DNA from: Candidatus Aminicenans sakinawicola JGI OTU-1
GTDB lineage: Bacteria > Acidobacteriota > Aminicenantia > Aminicenantales > Aminicenantaceae
NCBI GenBank assembly: GCA_000493965.1
Contig: AWNV01000067.1
Coordinates: forward strand, 1-7,312
Reading direction: 5' to 3'
DNA: 7,312 nucleotides
Positions 1 to 6,128 of the stretch are shown in pieces. A model generated the notes under the pieces. The model was not told the DNA's origin. It searched no databases and was given only the letters and a program-made list of their open reading frames with translations. Made by a program: the position numbers and the translations under genes. Position 1 is the first letter of the stretch; every line of letters begins with the position of its first letter.

Positions 1-716
1 AACCTGTCCTTTTCAAAGCACCTTGGCAAAGCTATATACTGCTAGCATTGAGCGGTATAATAGGCATAGGGATTTCAGAAACACTCTTCTTTGCCAGCCT
101 CAACCGCCTTGGTGCCAGCCTATCTGCAGTTGTAAGCTGCACTTACAGCCCTTTTGTGATTGTTCTTTCAGTCGCATTTATCCAAGAACAGATGACTTTA
201 TTGCAGTTGTTCGGCGTTCTTCTAATTACTTCAGCAGTACTGACAATCTCCCAAAAAAAACACGAAAGCCATATACCCAGAAAAGACCTCATTTCAGGCA
301 TCACCATGGGAACAGCCTCCATGCTCACACTTGCAGTAGGAATAGTAATAATGAAACCTATCCTGAATAAATCTCCACTCCTATGGACAACCCTGGTTCG
401 GCTTCTTGGAGGAGTTCTGTTCCTAAGCATATTGATTTATCTCAATCCAAGACGCCGTGAGATACTGGCAGCAGCATTTTCACCAAAGAACTGGGGGCCA
501 ATGGTCCCTGGCTCATTCCTTGGGGGATGCATTGCACTCCTGGTCTGGATGGGAGGAATGAAATATGCTCAAGCATCACAGGCATCTGCACTAAGCGAGC
601 TAAACATAATATTTATCTTTATATTGGGTGCTGTTTTCCTTAAGGAACGCGTGACTAAAGGAAGAATAATCGCACTTTTTCTTGCAGTAGTCGGCGCAAT
701 CCTAGTGACCATTTAG
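1..716 (+). CDS. EamA/DMT-family membrane transporter, 5'-truncated by the window edge
   Basis: The reading frame (codons from position 3) is open to the left edge, so the start lies outside the window. 237 residues are visible, of the roughly 300 usual for ten-helix EamA permeases. They are strongly hydrophobic, in repeated helical segments. The end of the first EamA repeat shows an FIQEQM motif followed by LFGVLLI. The second repeat ends with the equivalent FLKERVTKGR followed by ALFLAVVGAILV. This duplicated glutamate motif before the last helix of each half is typical of the drug/metabolite transporter superfamily. Such proteins sit in the inner membrane and usually export small metabolites, but the substrate cannot be read from the sequence. 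A TTG at 48 falls inside the first visible helix and is not a believable start. The gene converges on the TonB-family gene across a structured gap. Confidence 0.9.
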   Translation, partial: PVLFKAPWQSYILLALSGIIGIGISETLFFASLNRLGASLSAVVSCTYSPFVIVLSVAFIQEQMTLLQLFGVLLITSAVLTISQKKHESHIPRKDLISGITMGTASMLTLAVGIVIMKPILNKSPLLWTTLVRLLGGVLFLSILIYLNPRRREILAAAFSPKNWGPMVPGSFLGGCIALLVWMGGMKYAQASQASALSELNIIFIFILGAVFLKERVTKGRIIALFLAVVGAILVTI

Positions 717-751
717 GGCTATGAATAAACCAGGTGGACGTGGGTTATTCA

Positions 752-849
752 CGAGCCAAGCTTGCTGCAGATGCAAGGCACAGCACATGAAGTTGTGGTC
801 CTTCACCACGAATGTGCTGTAACGAAGCAGATGTGGCAAGATCGGCTCG
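752..849 (+). repeat. Long imperfect hairpin (helix A)
   Basis: Pairs traced by hand: 752-757 with 844-849 (CGAGCC/GGCTCG), 761-769 with 832-840, 772-774 with 827-829, 780-788 with 812-820 (core ACAGCACA/TGTGCTGT), and an apical stem 793-799 with 805-811 closing a CCTTC loop. A 5x6-nt internal loop (775-779/821-826) and a 4-nt bulge (789-792) interrupt it. The word GCAGATG also occurs as a direct repeat, at 767-773 and 827-833. No U-run follows the stem, so it does not look like a simple terminator. Confidence 0.7.
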
Positions 850-860
850 CCTGTAAGGTG

Positions 861-980
861 AAGAATGCCGATAATAGATTTAAATTATATTATGGTGATA
901 GCATAGAACAAAATCCTTCTAAGATTTCTATATAGAGCGGTTATAGCTAGGTTTAATTGTTATAACTTATCGGCATTCTT
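861..980. repeat. 14-bp perfect inverted repeat bounding an AT-rich segment
   Basis: AAGAATGCCGATAA at 861-874 is matched exactly by its reverse complement at 967-980. The 92 nt between are AT-rich with no ORF. The arms resemble the terminal inverted repeats of a very small non-autonomous element, but I could not find a convincing target-site duplication outside them. The pairing extends three more positions outward (858-860 with 981-983) if G-U pairs are allowed. Confidence 0.75.
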
Positions 981-995
981 TATGAATAGCCCACG

Positions 996-1961
996 CTAAG
1001 TGAGCTTAAAAGTAACCCTAATCGTAAAAACAACTGGACTCGGTTTTCCATCTAAAATAAATGGCTCATAAATCCACTGTTTAACTGCATCTACTGCAGC
1101 CTTATCCAGTTTTGGAATCGACCTTAAGACCATGACTTTCGAAACGCGCCCCCGTATATCTGTTCTTACACTGAGAACAACAACACCTGAAACTCTATTC
1201 TTTCTCGCTTCTAAAGGATAAATCGGGTAAATTTTTTTTATACATTTTGGCGGAGTGATACTTCCTGTTGTTTTGACTGCTCCTTTCTCAAATTCTTCAA
1301 TTTCCTTTTTCAATTCCTTGGATAATGGAGGCGGCGGCGGTGGTGGTGGTGTGGGAAAAACTTTTTTCTTGGCTGGAGGCGGTGGAGGTGGAGGTGGTAC
1401 TGGGAGAACCTTATCTTCCGGGCCCGTAATATGGAAAGAGAGAAAATATGGTTTTCCTTTTCTGTCTTCGAATCCGAAGACAGCCATATTGCCACCCAGC
1501 AGTGTAATTTCTGTTGTTAACACATTCTCAACATTCTTTTTTTCATCACCGACATGTTCATTTACAAGAATTAAGAATTGACCTTTATATTTCCATTCTT
1601 CAAGAAGGACACGAATTGAGTATTCATTACCATTCAAGCGAAAAAAATGGCTTACGGAATCAGGATTCTTATTCTTTGACGGAAAATGCAAATCAGCTTC
1701 TGTCAATAAATTTACATTCTGCAAATTAAAAACTCTCTTAATCTGTTTTATCTCGTTTTCCAGTTTAAAGTCAGATTGAATGCTTGCAGTTATGGTAGGC
1801 CGAATATAGGAGGATGTGACGAACTGCGGTGGAGCTAAAGGTTCATGTCTGTTCCCTTCAAAAACCCTGAGCTTTATATCCAGATTTGTGGAAGCGTGAA
1901 GCGTAAGAAAAGAAAGTCCGGCAATAAAAATTAAAAGGATAATAAATTTTTTCTTATTCAT
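996..1961 (-). CDS. TonB-family energy-transducer-like protein
   Basis: 321 residues. A basic N-terminus and hydrophobic stretch (about residues 3-22) form a membrane anchor or signal peptide. A roughly 150-residue extracytoplasmic region of unknown fold follows. Then come two runs of exactly eight prolines (189-196 and 205-212) separated by AKKKVFPT, a short charged linker, and a TonB_C domain (about 237-321). That domain carries the usual YPxxAR-type motif (YPLEARKNR), GVVVL, and the late IYEPF...DGKP block. TonB proteins pass proton-motive-force energy from ExbB/ExbD to outer-membrane receptors; no exbB or exbD is in the window. Classical TonB has its proline-rich spacer directly after the anchor, so the intervening domain is unusual. 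The start overlaps the anti-sigma stop in an ATGA arrangement, which implies translational coupling. The cargo and receptor are unknown. Confidence 0.9.
   Translation of the reverse strand: MNKKKFIILLIFIAGLSFLTLHASTNLDIKLRVFEGNRHEPLAPPQFVTSSYIRPTITASIQSDFKLENEIKQIKRVFNLQNVNLLTEADLHFPSKNKNPDSVSHFFRLNGNEYSIRVLLEEWKYKGQFLILVNEHVGDEKKNVENVLTTEITLLGGNMAVFGFEDRKGKPYFLSFHITGPEDKVLPVPPPPPPPPAKKKVFPTPPPPPPPPLSKELKKEIEEFEKGAVKTTGSITPPKCIKKIYPIYPLEARKNRVSGVVVLSVRTDIRGRVSKVMVLRSIPKLDKAAVDAVKQWIYEPFILDGKPSPVVFTIRVTFKLT
1326..1397 (-). repeat. Paired polyproline-coding tracts
   Basis: Two 24-nt CCN tracts, 1374-1397 and 1326-1349, each encode eight consecutive prolines in the TonB-family protein, with a 24-nt spacer between. 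Codons are mixed (CCA, CCT, CCG), so the two tracts are not identical DNA copies. Runs of this length normally need elongation factor P to be translated efficiently (established knowledge). On the plus strand the region reads as a spurious glycine-rich frame. Confidence 0.85.
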
Positions 1962-2422
1962 ATCTCTTCTCCTTTAACAATTTTTTCTGCCCATATAAAA
2001 ATCATATTAGAATCCTTGGGCTGGTAGATAAAAGCCTGGGCTGGCTTGTTCCAAACCTTTATATAATCGATCTTGAAACAATTGGTCTCTCTTAAGGTTG
2101 TTTTCTTTTGAACCGATATGTTATGGAGCCAAACACCCGCCAAAACAACAACAACTAAACTTACTGCCCCGAAAGCCAATTTCCATTTACCCCATAAAAA
2201 GGAATATCCTTTTCCCCTTACACTGCTTAATCTATTCTTTACTGCAGGCCATAAATCTCCAACTTCATTTTCCTGAAGCAGCAGAGATCTGACTTCTTCT
2301 TCATCAGCCAGTCTTTTCAAACAAAGGGGGCATTTCTGAATATGGCGTTGAATCAAAAAATCCTGCCAAATTTTCAGAGGAAACATATAAAAGAAAAATT
2401 CAACCATTTTACACCTGAACAT
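1958..2422 (-). CDS. Zinc-finger-type membrane anti-sigma factor
   Basis: 154 residues. The N-terminal part carries H27-x3-C31-x2-C34 (context HIQKCPLC), the signature of zinc-binding anti-sigma domains that hold ECF sigma factors inactive. C4 lies 23 residues before H27, about where the first zinc ligand falls in this family. One transmembrane segment spans about residues 82-100 (AFGAVSLVVVVLAGVWL), leaving a short extracytoplasmic tail with the block PAQAFIYQPKDSNMIFIWAE. From memory, similar tails occur in anti-sigma factors of Acidobacteria-like genomes. The start at 2422 keeps C4 and has GGAG 7 nt upstream. An alternative ATG at 2407 has AGGTG upstream but would lose C4. The first 14 nt overlap the sigma gene and the last 4 nt overlap the TonB-family gene. 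Confidence 0.85.
   Translation of the reverse strand: MFRCKMVEFFFYMFPLKIWQDFLIQRHIQKCPLCLKRLADEEEVRSLLLQENEVGDLWPAVKNRLSSVRGKGYSFLWGKWKLAFGAVSLVVVVLAGVWLHNISVQKKTTLRETNCFKIDYIKVWNKPAQAFIYQPKDSNMIFIWAEKIVKGEEI
1969..1975 (-). promoter_or_regulatory. Ribosome binding site of the TonB-family gene
   Basis: Read on the minus strand, AAAGGAG lies 7 nt before the ATG at 1961-1959, inside the last codons of the anti-sigma gene. It supports this start, and the downstream gene's initiation signal is therefore embedded in upstream coding sequence. Confidence 0.75.
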
Positions 2423-2948
2423 TTTCTTTCTCCGAAAAAGATTTGACTTTTTTGCGGGCCTTAAAAAGGTAAACTCTTACTGTACTCGAAGAGCATCTAA
2501 GGATAGAAGCAATTTCCTCGCTTGTATATCCTTCATGGGCCCAAAGTATGAGTGTGATTCTTTCTTTCGGGCTTAATTCTTTTAAAAACTTATGGCTTAT
2601 AGGAAAGGCCAGCGATGGATCAGGCGTTTGTACTGCGGACAACTTCTCTGTTTCTATTTTCAACTTATTGAATGATTTGAATAAACGGCTCTTCTTCCTT
2701 ATCTTGTCAATACATTTTCTATAAAGGATTGAATAGAACCAATTTTTGAAATTTGCATTAAAATCAAACCTATCCAGATTGCGGTAGACCTGAATAAAAG
2801 CTTCCTGGCAGACATCCTCGGCGTCTTCCCTGTTCCTGAGCATGTTTAAAGCCACTGTCATCGCTTTACCCTTATACATATTCACGATTTTTTCATACTC
2901 CTCTACTTCTCCTTGAAGACAGCATTTCAAAAGCTGTTTTTCATCCAT
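2409..2948 (-). CDS. ECF-type RNA polymerase sigma factor (sigma-70 family)
   Basis: 179 residues, the usual length of group 4 (ECF) sigma factors. Region 2 covers about residues 10-85, with the characteristic EDAEDVCQEAFIQVYRNLDRF stretch (about 41-61) followed by the NWFYSILYRKCID helix that contacts the -10 element and core polymerase. Region 4 covers about 122-170: LSPKERITLILWAHEGYTSEEIA, then a helix-turn-helix (CSSSTVRVYLFKARKKV) that reads the -35 element. The linker between them is short, and regions 1 and 3 are absent, as expected. It is the first gene of the operon and is followed, with overlap, by its presumed anti-sigma factor. No clear Shine-Dalgarno precedes its ATG, which fits low basal translation. 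The exact ECF subgroup cannot be told by eye. Confidence 0.93.
   Translation of the reverse strand: MDEKQLLKCCLQGEVEEYEKIVNMYKGKAMTVALNMLRNREDAEDVCQEAFIQVYRNLDRFDFNANFKNWFYSILYRKCIDKIRKKSRLFKSFNKLKIETEKLSAVQTPDPSLAFPISHKFLKELSPKERITLILWAHEGYTSEEIASILRCSSSTVRVYLFKARKKVKSFSEKENVQV
2430..2433 (-). promoter_or_regulatory. Ribosome binding site deciding the anti-sigma start
   Basis: On the minus strand GGAG lies 7 nt before the ATG at 2422-2420, the same spacing as in the downstream TonB-family gene. It sits inside the 3' end of the sigma gene and favours the longer anti-sigma protein that keeps Cys4. A competing AGGTG before the ATG at 2407 is also reasonable. Confidence 0.55.
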
Positions 2949-2970
2949 CTGATTAGCTTTACATAATTAT

Positions 2971-3000
2971 ATTACGCCCGAACTAATAAATCTGTTTACA
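2971..3000 (-). promoter_or_regulatory. Possible ECF-type autoregulatory promoter of the sigma operon
   Basis: On the minus strand TGTAAAC (3000-2994) and CGTAAT (2976-2971) are separated by 17 nt. Both a -35 with an AAC core and a -10 starting with CGT are typical of ECF promoters. The -10 lies 22 nt upstream of the sigma ATG, leaving a short leader. This fits positive autoregulation, but it rests on motif resemblance only. Confidence 0.45.
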
Positions 3001-3050
3001 GGCGTGACAATTGTAGATTGAAAACGGAAAATAGTGAATAGTAAATTGTT

Positions 3051-3079
3051 TTGACTTTCAGCTCATTATTTTTTATCGT
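3051..3079 (+). promoter_or_regulatory. Possible housekeeping promoter of the S9 peptidase gene
   Basis: TTGACT (3051-3056) and TATCGT (3074-3079) are spaced by 17 nt, a fair match to sigma-70 boxes. A start near 3086 would give a leader of about 20 nt containing the strong ribosome binding site. The -10 box is only 4/6 to consensus, so this is tentative. Confidence 0.35.
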
Positions 3080-3094
3080 AAGAATAATAAAAAC

Positions 3095-3100
3095 AGGAGG
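3095..3100 (+). promoter_or_regulatory. Strong Shine-Dalgarno of the S9 peptidase gene
   Basis: A perfect AGGAGG ends 7 nt before the ATG at 3108 and 4 nt before the in-frame ATG at 3105. It rules out the upstream TTG at 3051 as the start, because a signal peptide follows these ATGs directly. Confidence 0.85.
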
Positions 3101-3107
3101 CAAAATG

Positions 3108-6005
3108 ATGAAAAAAGCAAGAAATATTCTGCTGATTATCCTATTGATTTTTCTGTTTGTTCCCGCTTTTGCCGAACAAACAGAGAAGGTCGTATCCAAA
3201 GAACCTGGGCCACTTGAGGATATTAAAGACATCATGGCATGGAAAAATATCAGGTCCTCAGTCATATCCAATAACGGCCAGTGGTTTGCATACAGGCTGT
3301 CCCCTTCTGAAGGAGACGGTGAGATTGTTATCCGTCAAACAAAAGGCGAAAAAGAATTTCGTTTCCCAGCAGGAGAGGCTCCCATGTATTCTTCAGGTGG
3401 AAACATATCTTTTTCAGAAGATTCCAGATGGGCTGCTTTCACAATTTTGACAGAGGCGAAGGAAGCAAAAAAACTGAAAAAGCAAAAGAAAAAACTGTAC
3501 AACAAAGTTGGATTGGTAAATCTCGCTTCAGGGAAAAAACAGGAGTTCGATAAAGTAAAATCATTCTCCTTCTCAGGAGAAAATCCATCCTGGATAGCAC
3601 TTCATAAGTACCCGGCAGAAAGCCAGGCTGAGGAAAAGGACAAATGGAGTGGATCAGATATGATTTTTCATGAGATGGCCACTCAAAAAGAGCTCAATAT
3701 CGGAAATGTCTCAGAATTTGCATTCGATAAAAAAGGAAGATGGCTCGCTTGGATTGTGGATGCCCAGGCAAAAAGCGGTAACGGAGTCCAGCTCCGGAAT
3801 ATGAATTCAGGAGTAATACTCCCCCTAGATAGTGACAAAGCCAGCTATAAAAAACTGACCTGGACAGAAAAAGGAGACGCACTAGCAGTATTGAAAGGAA
3901 AAGAGGATGAAAACTATGAGGATAATCTTTTCAGCTTAATAGGTTTCAATCAATTTACTTCCACCTGCCCTGCAAAAGTTGTTTATGACCCGGCAGATGA
4001 TAAAGACTTTCCACAAGGATTCTCAATAAGCCCAAACAGAAATCCCGTATGGACCGAGGACTTGACAGGAATACTCTTTGGAATCCATGAAATCAAAAAG
4101 AAAGAAGATAAGAAAAAAGCCGAAGAAAAAAAAGAAGATAAAGAGAAAGAGGAAAAAGAAGCTCCTGACAAAAAACCCGCAGAAGACATTGATAAAGAAG
4201 ATTTACCCGGCCTTGTCATCTGGCACTGGCTCGACAATAGGCTCCAGTCCATGCAGCAGGTACAGGAAAAAAGAGATAAAGATTTCAGCTATCTTTCCAT
4301 CTATAGAGTGAAAGAAAAAAAGTTTATCAGGCTGGCTGACGAACAGGTAAAACAAGTCGCCGCAGCCCCAAAGCAGCACTGGGCTATTGGATTCGATAAT
4401 AAAGAATATGAATTAATTGGAAATCTTGACGGGCGGCGCTACCAGGATATTTATGTTTTTGACCTCAAAAGCGGAACACATAAACTAGCCCTCAAAAAAT
4501 GCCGGTGGTATTACACACCATCTCCGGACGGAACCCATTTCCTTTATTATGATGACGGACACTTCTACACTTATGAAATGGCCACAGGTAAAAAATACAA
4601 CATAACAAAAGATGTGCCTACTTCATTTATCGATGAAGAAAACGATCAAAATGTGGTCAAGCCTCCTATTTCACCATACGGCTACGGATGGGTTAAAGAC
4701 GGAGTATCTGTGCTTTTGTATGACAACTGGGATGTATGGAACGTTCCTGTCCATGGAGGAAAAGGAACAAATTTAACTGTAAACGGGAAAAAAGAAGGCA
4801 TTCGTTATCGCCGCCGCTTCCGGCTGGATCCCGAGGAAAAAGGAATAGACATTTCCACACTTCTATATATCAGCACTTACGGAGAATGGACAAAAAAAGG
4901 CGGCATAGCTTGTATCAACAAAGGAAAACCCGGGGCCAAAATACTCCTCTGGGATGATGCAGTATTTTCAATTTCCAAAGCGAAAAACGCGGATAAATAC
5001 CTCTATACAAGACAGACCTACAAAGATTTTCCAGATTACTATGTTACTGACAACTCACTAAAGAAAGGCCAAAAACTCACAGAGGCCAATCCTCAGCAAA
5101 AAGACTTCCTATGGTCTGCCGGTTCTATGCTCATAGATTATAAGAGCGCTAAAGGAGATAAACTTCAGGCAGCCCTTTTCCTGCCGGCAAATTATGAGAA
5201 GGGGAAAAGCTACCCTACAATCGTTTATATTTATGAAAAGCTTTCCCAGGGATTAAATCGCTATTCTTTCCCCACGGCCGGCGGCTTCAACAAAAGCGTG
5301 TATACAAGCCGTGGATATGCTGTGCTTATGCCTGATATAGTGTATAAGATCAACGACCCAGGCATGTCAGCAGTCTGGTGTGTGCTTCCTGCCATCGAAG
5401 CAGCCGCAGCAACTGGAGTTGTGGATAAAAACAAGGTGGCAATTCACGGACACTCCTGGGGTGGCTATCAGACTGCATTCCTCATCACACAGACAGATAC
5501 CTTTAAAGCTGCAATTGCAGGAGCGCCTCTTACAAATTTGCTCAGCATGTACAGCTCCATATACTGGAATTCAGGTTCGGCAAACCAACCCATCTTTGAA
5601 AGCAGTCAGGGACGGTTTAAAGGAGGTTACTGGGACAATATAGAAGCATACACCAGAAACTCTCCTGTTTATTATGCCACAAACATAAAAACTCCGCTGA
5701 TCATCCTGCACAACGATAAGGACGGCGCTGTTGACTGGAACCAGGGAATCGAATATTTCAACACGATCAGGCGGCTGAGTAAGCCAGTGGTCATGCTGCA
5801 ATACAAAGGCGAAAATCACGGCCTGCGCAAGCAGCCCAACCGCAAAGACTATACTATCCGAATGCGTGAATTTTTTGACCATTACCTCATGGACAAACCA
5901 GCTCCCAAATGGCTGAAAGAAGGAATTTCTCATCTCAAGCAAGAAGAATCCATCAAGAAACTTACCAAGGAGAAAGTTAAAGGCATTATAAATAAAAAGA
6001 AGTAG
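3108..6005 (+). CDS. Secreted S9-family (prolyl oligopeptidase-type) serine peptidase
   Basis: 965 residues from the ATG at 3108; an ATG one codon earlier is equally possible. A signal peptide (KKARN, a hydrophobic run, then PAFA before EQ, cleavage near residue 22) sends it to the periplasm or beyond. A long N-terminal region rich in WxxW/SxDG-like strands (about 40-650) fits the beta-propeller of the family. The C-terminal alpha/beta-hydrolase domain (about 680-930) holds an intact triad: Ser783 in GHSWGGY, Asp872 in HNDKDGAVDW, His904 in GENHGLRKQ. Such enzymes cleave peptides, often after proline or other small residues, in scavenging roles. Residues 330-365 are a lysine/glutamate/aspartate tract (30 of 36 charged), and another lysine-rich patch lies near 118-132. 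The protein is longer than typical 600-750-residue members. It is transcribed divergently from the sigma operon. Substrate specificity is not readable. Confidence 0.93.
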   Translation: MKKARNILLIILLIFLFVPAFAEQTEKVVSKEPGPLEDIKDIMAWKNIRSSVISNNGQWFAYRLSPSEGDGEIVIRQTKGEKEFRFPAGEAPMYSSGGNISFSEDSRWAAFTILTEAKEAKKLKKQKKKLYNKVGLVNLASGKKQEFDKVKSFSFSGENPSWIALHKYPAESQAEEKDKWSGSDMIFHEMATQKELNIGNVSEFAFDKKGRWLAWIVDAQAKSGNGVQLRNMNSGVILPLDSDKASYKKLTWTEKGDALAVLKGKEDENYEDNLFSLIGFNQFTSTCPAKVVYDPADDKDFPQGFSISPNRNPVWTEDLTGILFGIHEIKKKEDKKKAEEKKEDKEKEEKEAPDKKPAEDIDKEDLPGLVIWHWLDNRLQSMQQVQEKRDKDFSYLSIYRVKEKKFIRLADEQVKQVAAAPKQHWAIGFDNKEYELIGNLDGRRYQDIYVFDLKSGTHKLALKKCRWYYTPSPDGTHFLYYDDGHFYTYEMATGKKYNITKDVPTSFIDEENDQNVVKPPISPYGYGWVKDGVSVLLYDNWDVWNVPVHGGKGTNLTVNGKKEGIRYRRRFRLDPEEKGIDISTLLYISTYGEWTKKGGIACINKGKPGAKILLWDDAVFSISKAKNADKYLYTRQTYKDFPDYYVTDNSLKKGQKLTEANPQQKDFLWSAGSMLIDYKSAKGDKLQAALFLPANYEKGKSYPTIVYIYEKLSQGLNRYSFPTAGGFNKSVYTSRGYAVLMPDIVYKINDPGMSAVWCVLPAIEAAAATGVVDKNKVAIHGHSWGGYQTAFLITQTDTFKAAIAGAPLTNLLSMYSSIYWNSGSANQPIFESSQGRFKGGYWDNIEAYTRNSPVYYATNIKTPLIILHNDKDGAVDWNQGIEYFNTIRRLSKPVVMLQYKGENHGLRKQPNRKDYTIRMREFFDHYLMDKPAPKWLKEGISHLKQEESIKKLTKEKVKGIINKKK

Positions 6006-6033
6006 GCAGTAAAAAACCAGATAAAATAAAAGC

Positions 6034-6100
6034 GCTGGCTGTCGAGGCGCCAAGGTTTGGAAAAGGAAGCGGGGCTAAGGAGGATTCCTCTCCAGCCAGC
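6034..6100 (+). repeat. GC-rich inverted repeat with internal small hairpins, downstream of the S9 gene
   Basis: GCTGGCTG (6034-6041) pairs perfectly with CAGCCAGC (6093-6100). Within lie small hairpins CCAA-GGT-TTGG (6050-6060) and GAGG-ATT-CCTC (6080-6090). An alternative pairing joins GAGG at 6044-6047 to CCTC at 6087-6090 and would lengthen the outer stem. No U-run follows, so a standard intrinsic terminator is unlikely. It could be a processing or transcript-end structure, or a repeat. Confidence 0.45.
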
Positions 6101-6128
6101 ATAGTCATTCATATTATAATTAACTAAT

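Larger units (their letters stand above)
717..995. other. Convergent intergenic region, no gene
   Basis: This 279-nt stretch separates the stop codons of the EamA-type gene and the TonB-family gene. I see no supportable ORF, tRNA or U-tract terminator. Almost all of it (739-995) is taken up by nested inverted repeats, described separately. The last repeat base, 995, directly abuts the TonB-family stop codon (996-998). Confidence 0.8.
739..995 (+). repeat. Nested inverted-repeat element able to fold as a three-way junction
   Basis: Three inverted-repeat pairs fit together. An outer stem pairs 739-750 with 984-995 (12 pairs, one G-U). Helix A is an imperfect hairpin, 752-849. Helix B pairs 858-874 with 967-983 (17 pairs, two G-U). 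Only short linkers remain at the junction: position 751, positions 850-857, and none before 984. By hand I count about 63 base pairs in 257 nt. The left arm 739-757 is continuous, while its complement is split into 844-849 and 983-995, so 850-982 looks like an insert within an older palindromic hairpin. No transposase or reverse transcriptase is nearby. It could be a MITE- or REP-like repeat, or a structured RNA. The pairing is seen directly; the nature of the element is inference. Confidence 0.65.

Noticed and set aside
752..849. Rho-independent terminator of the EamA-type gene
   Set aside because: The hairpin is too long and interrupted, and no T-run follows on either strand.
739..995. Retron ncRNA, group II intron remnant, riboswitch or CRISPR
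   Set aside because: No reverse transcriptase or effector gene is present, no intron domain V-like core or known aptamer motif was recognised, and there are no regularly spaced direct repeats. Only the pairing itself is supported.
1255..1581. Plus-strand open frame with two long glycine runs
   Set aside because: It is the antisense of the polyproline tracts of the TonB-family gene. It has no ribosome binding site and the minus-strand gene has a clear domain structure.
3051..3104. Upstream TTG as start of the S9 peptidase
   Set aside because: It would put 18 or more residues before a normal signal peptide, whereas a perfect AGGAGG sits just before the ATGs at 3105/3108.
3983..4252. Serine/phenylalanine-rich minus-strand frame
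   Set aside because: It is the complement of the lysine/glutamate-rich tract of the S9 peptidase; the composition is a by-product of the A/G-rich sense strand.
5571..6053. 160-codon minus-strand frame opposite the end of the S9 peptidase gene
   Set aside because: It lies antisense to the catalytic Asp and His region, shows no recognisable domain and no ribosome binding site, and is best explained as a shadow frame.
6034..6100. Self-cleaving ribozyme or metabolite riboswitch
   Set aside because: I checked by eye for hammerhead, cobalamin and c-di-GMP core motifs and saw none; it also lies downstream of genes on both sides, not in a leader.
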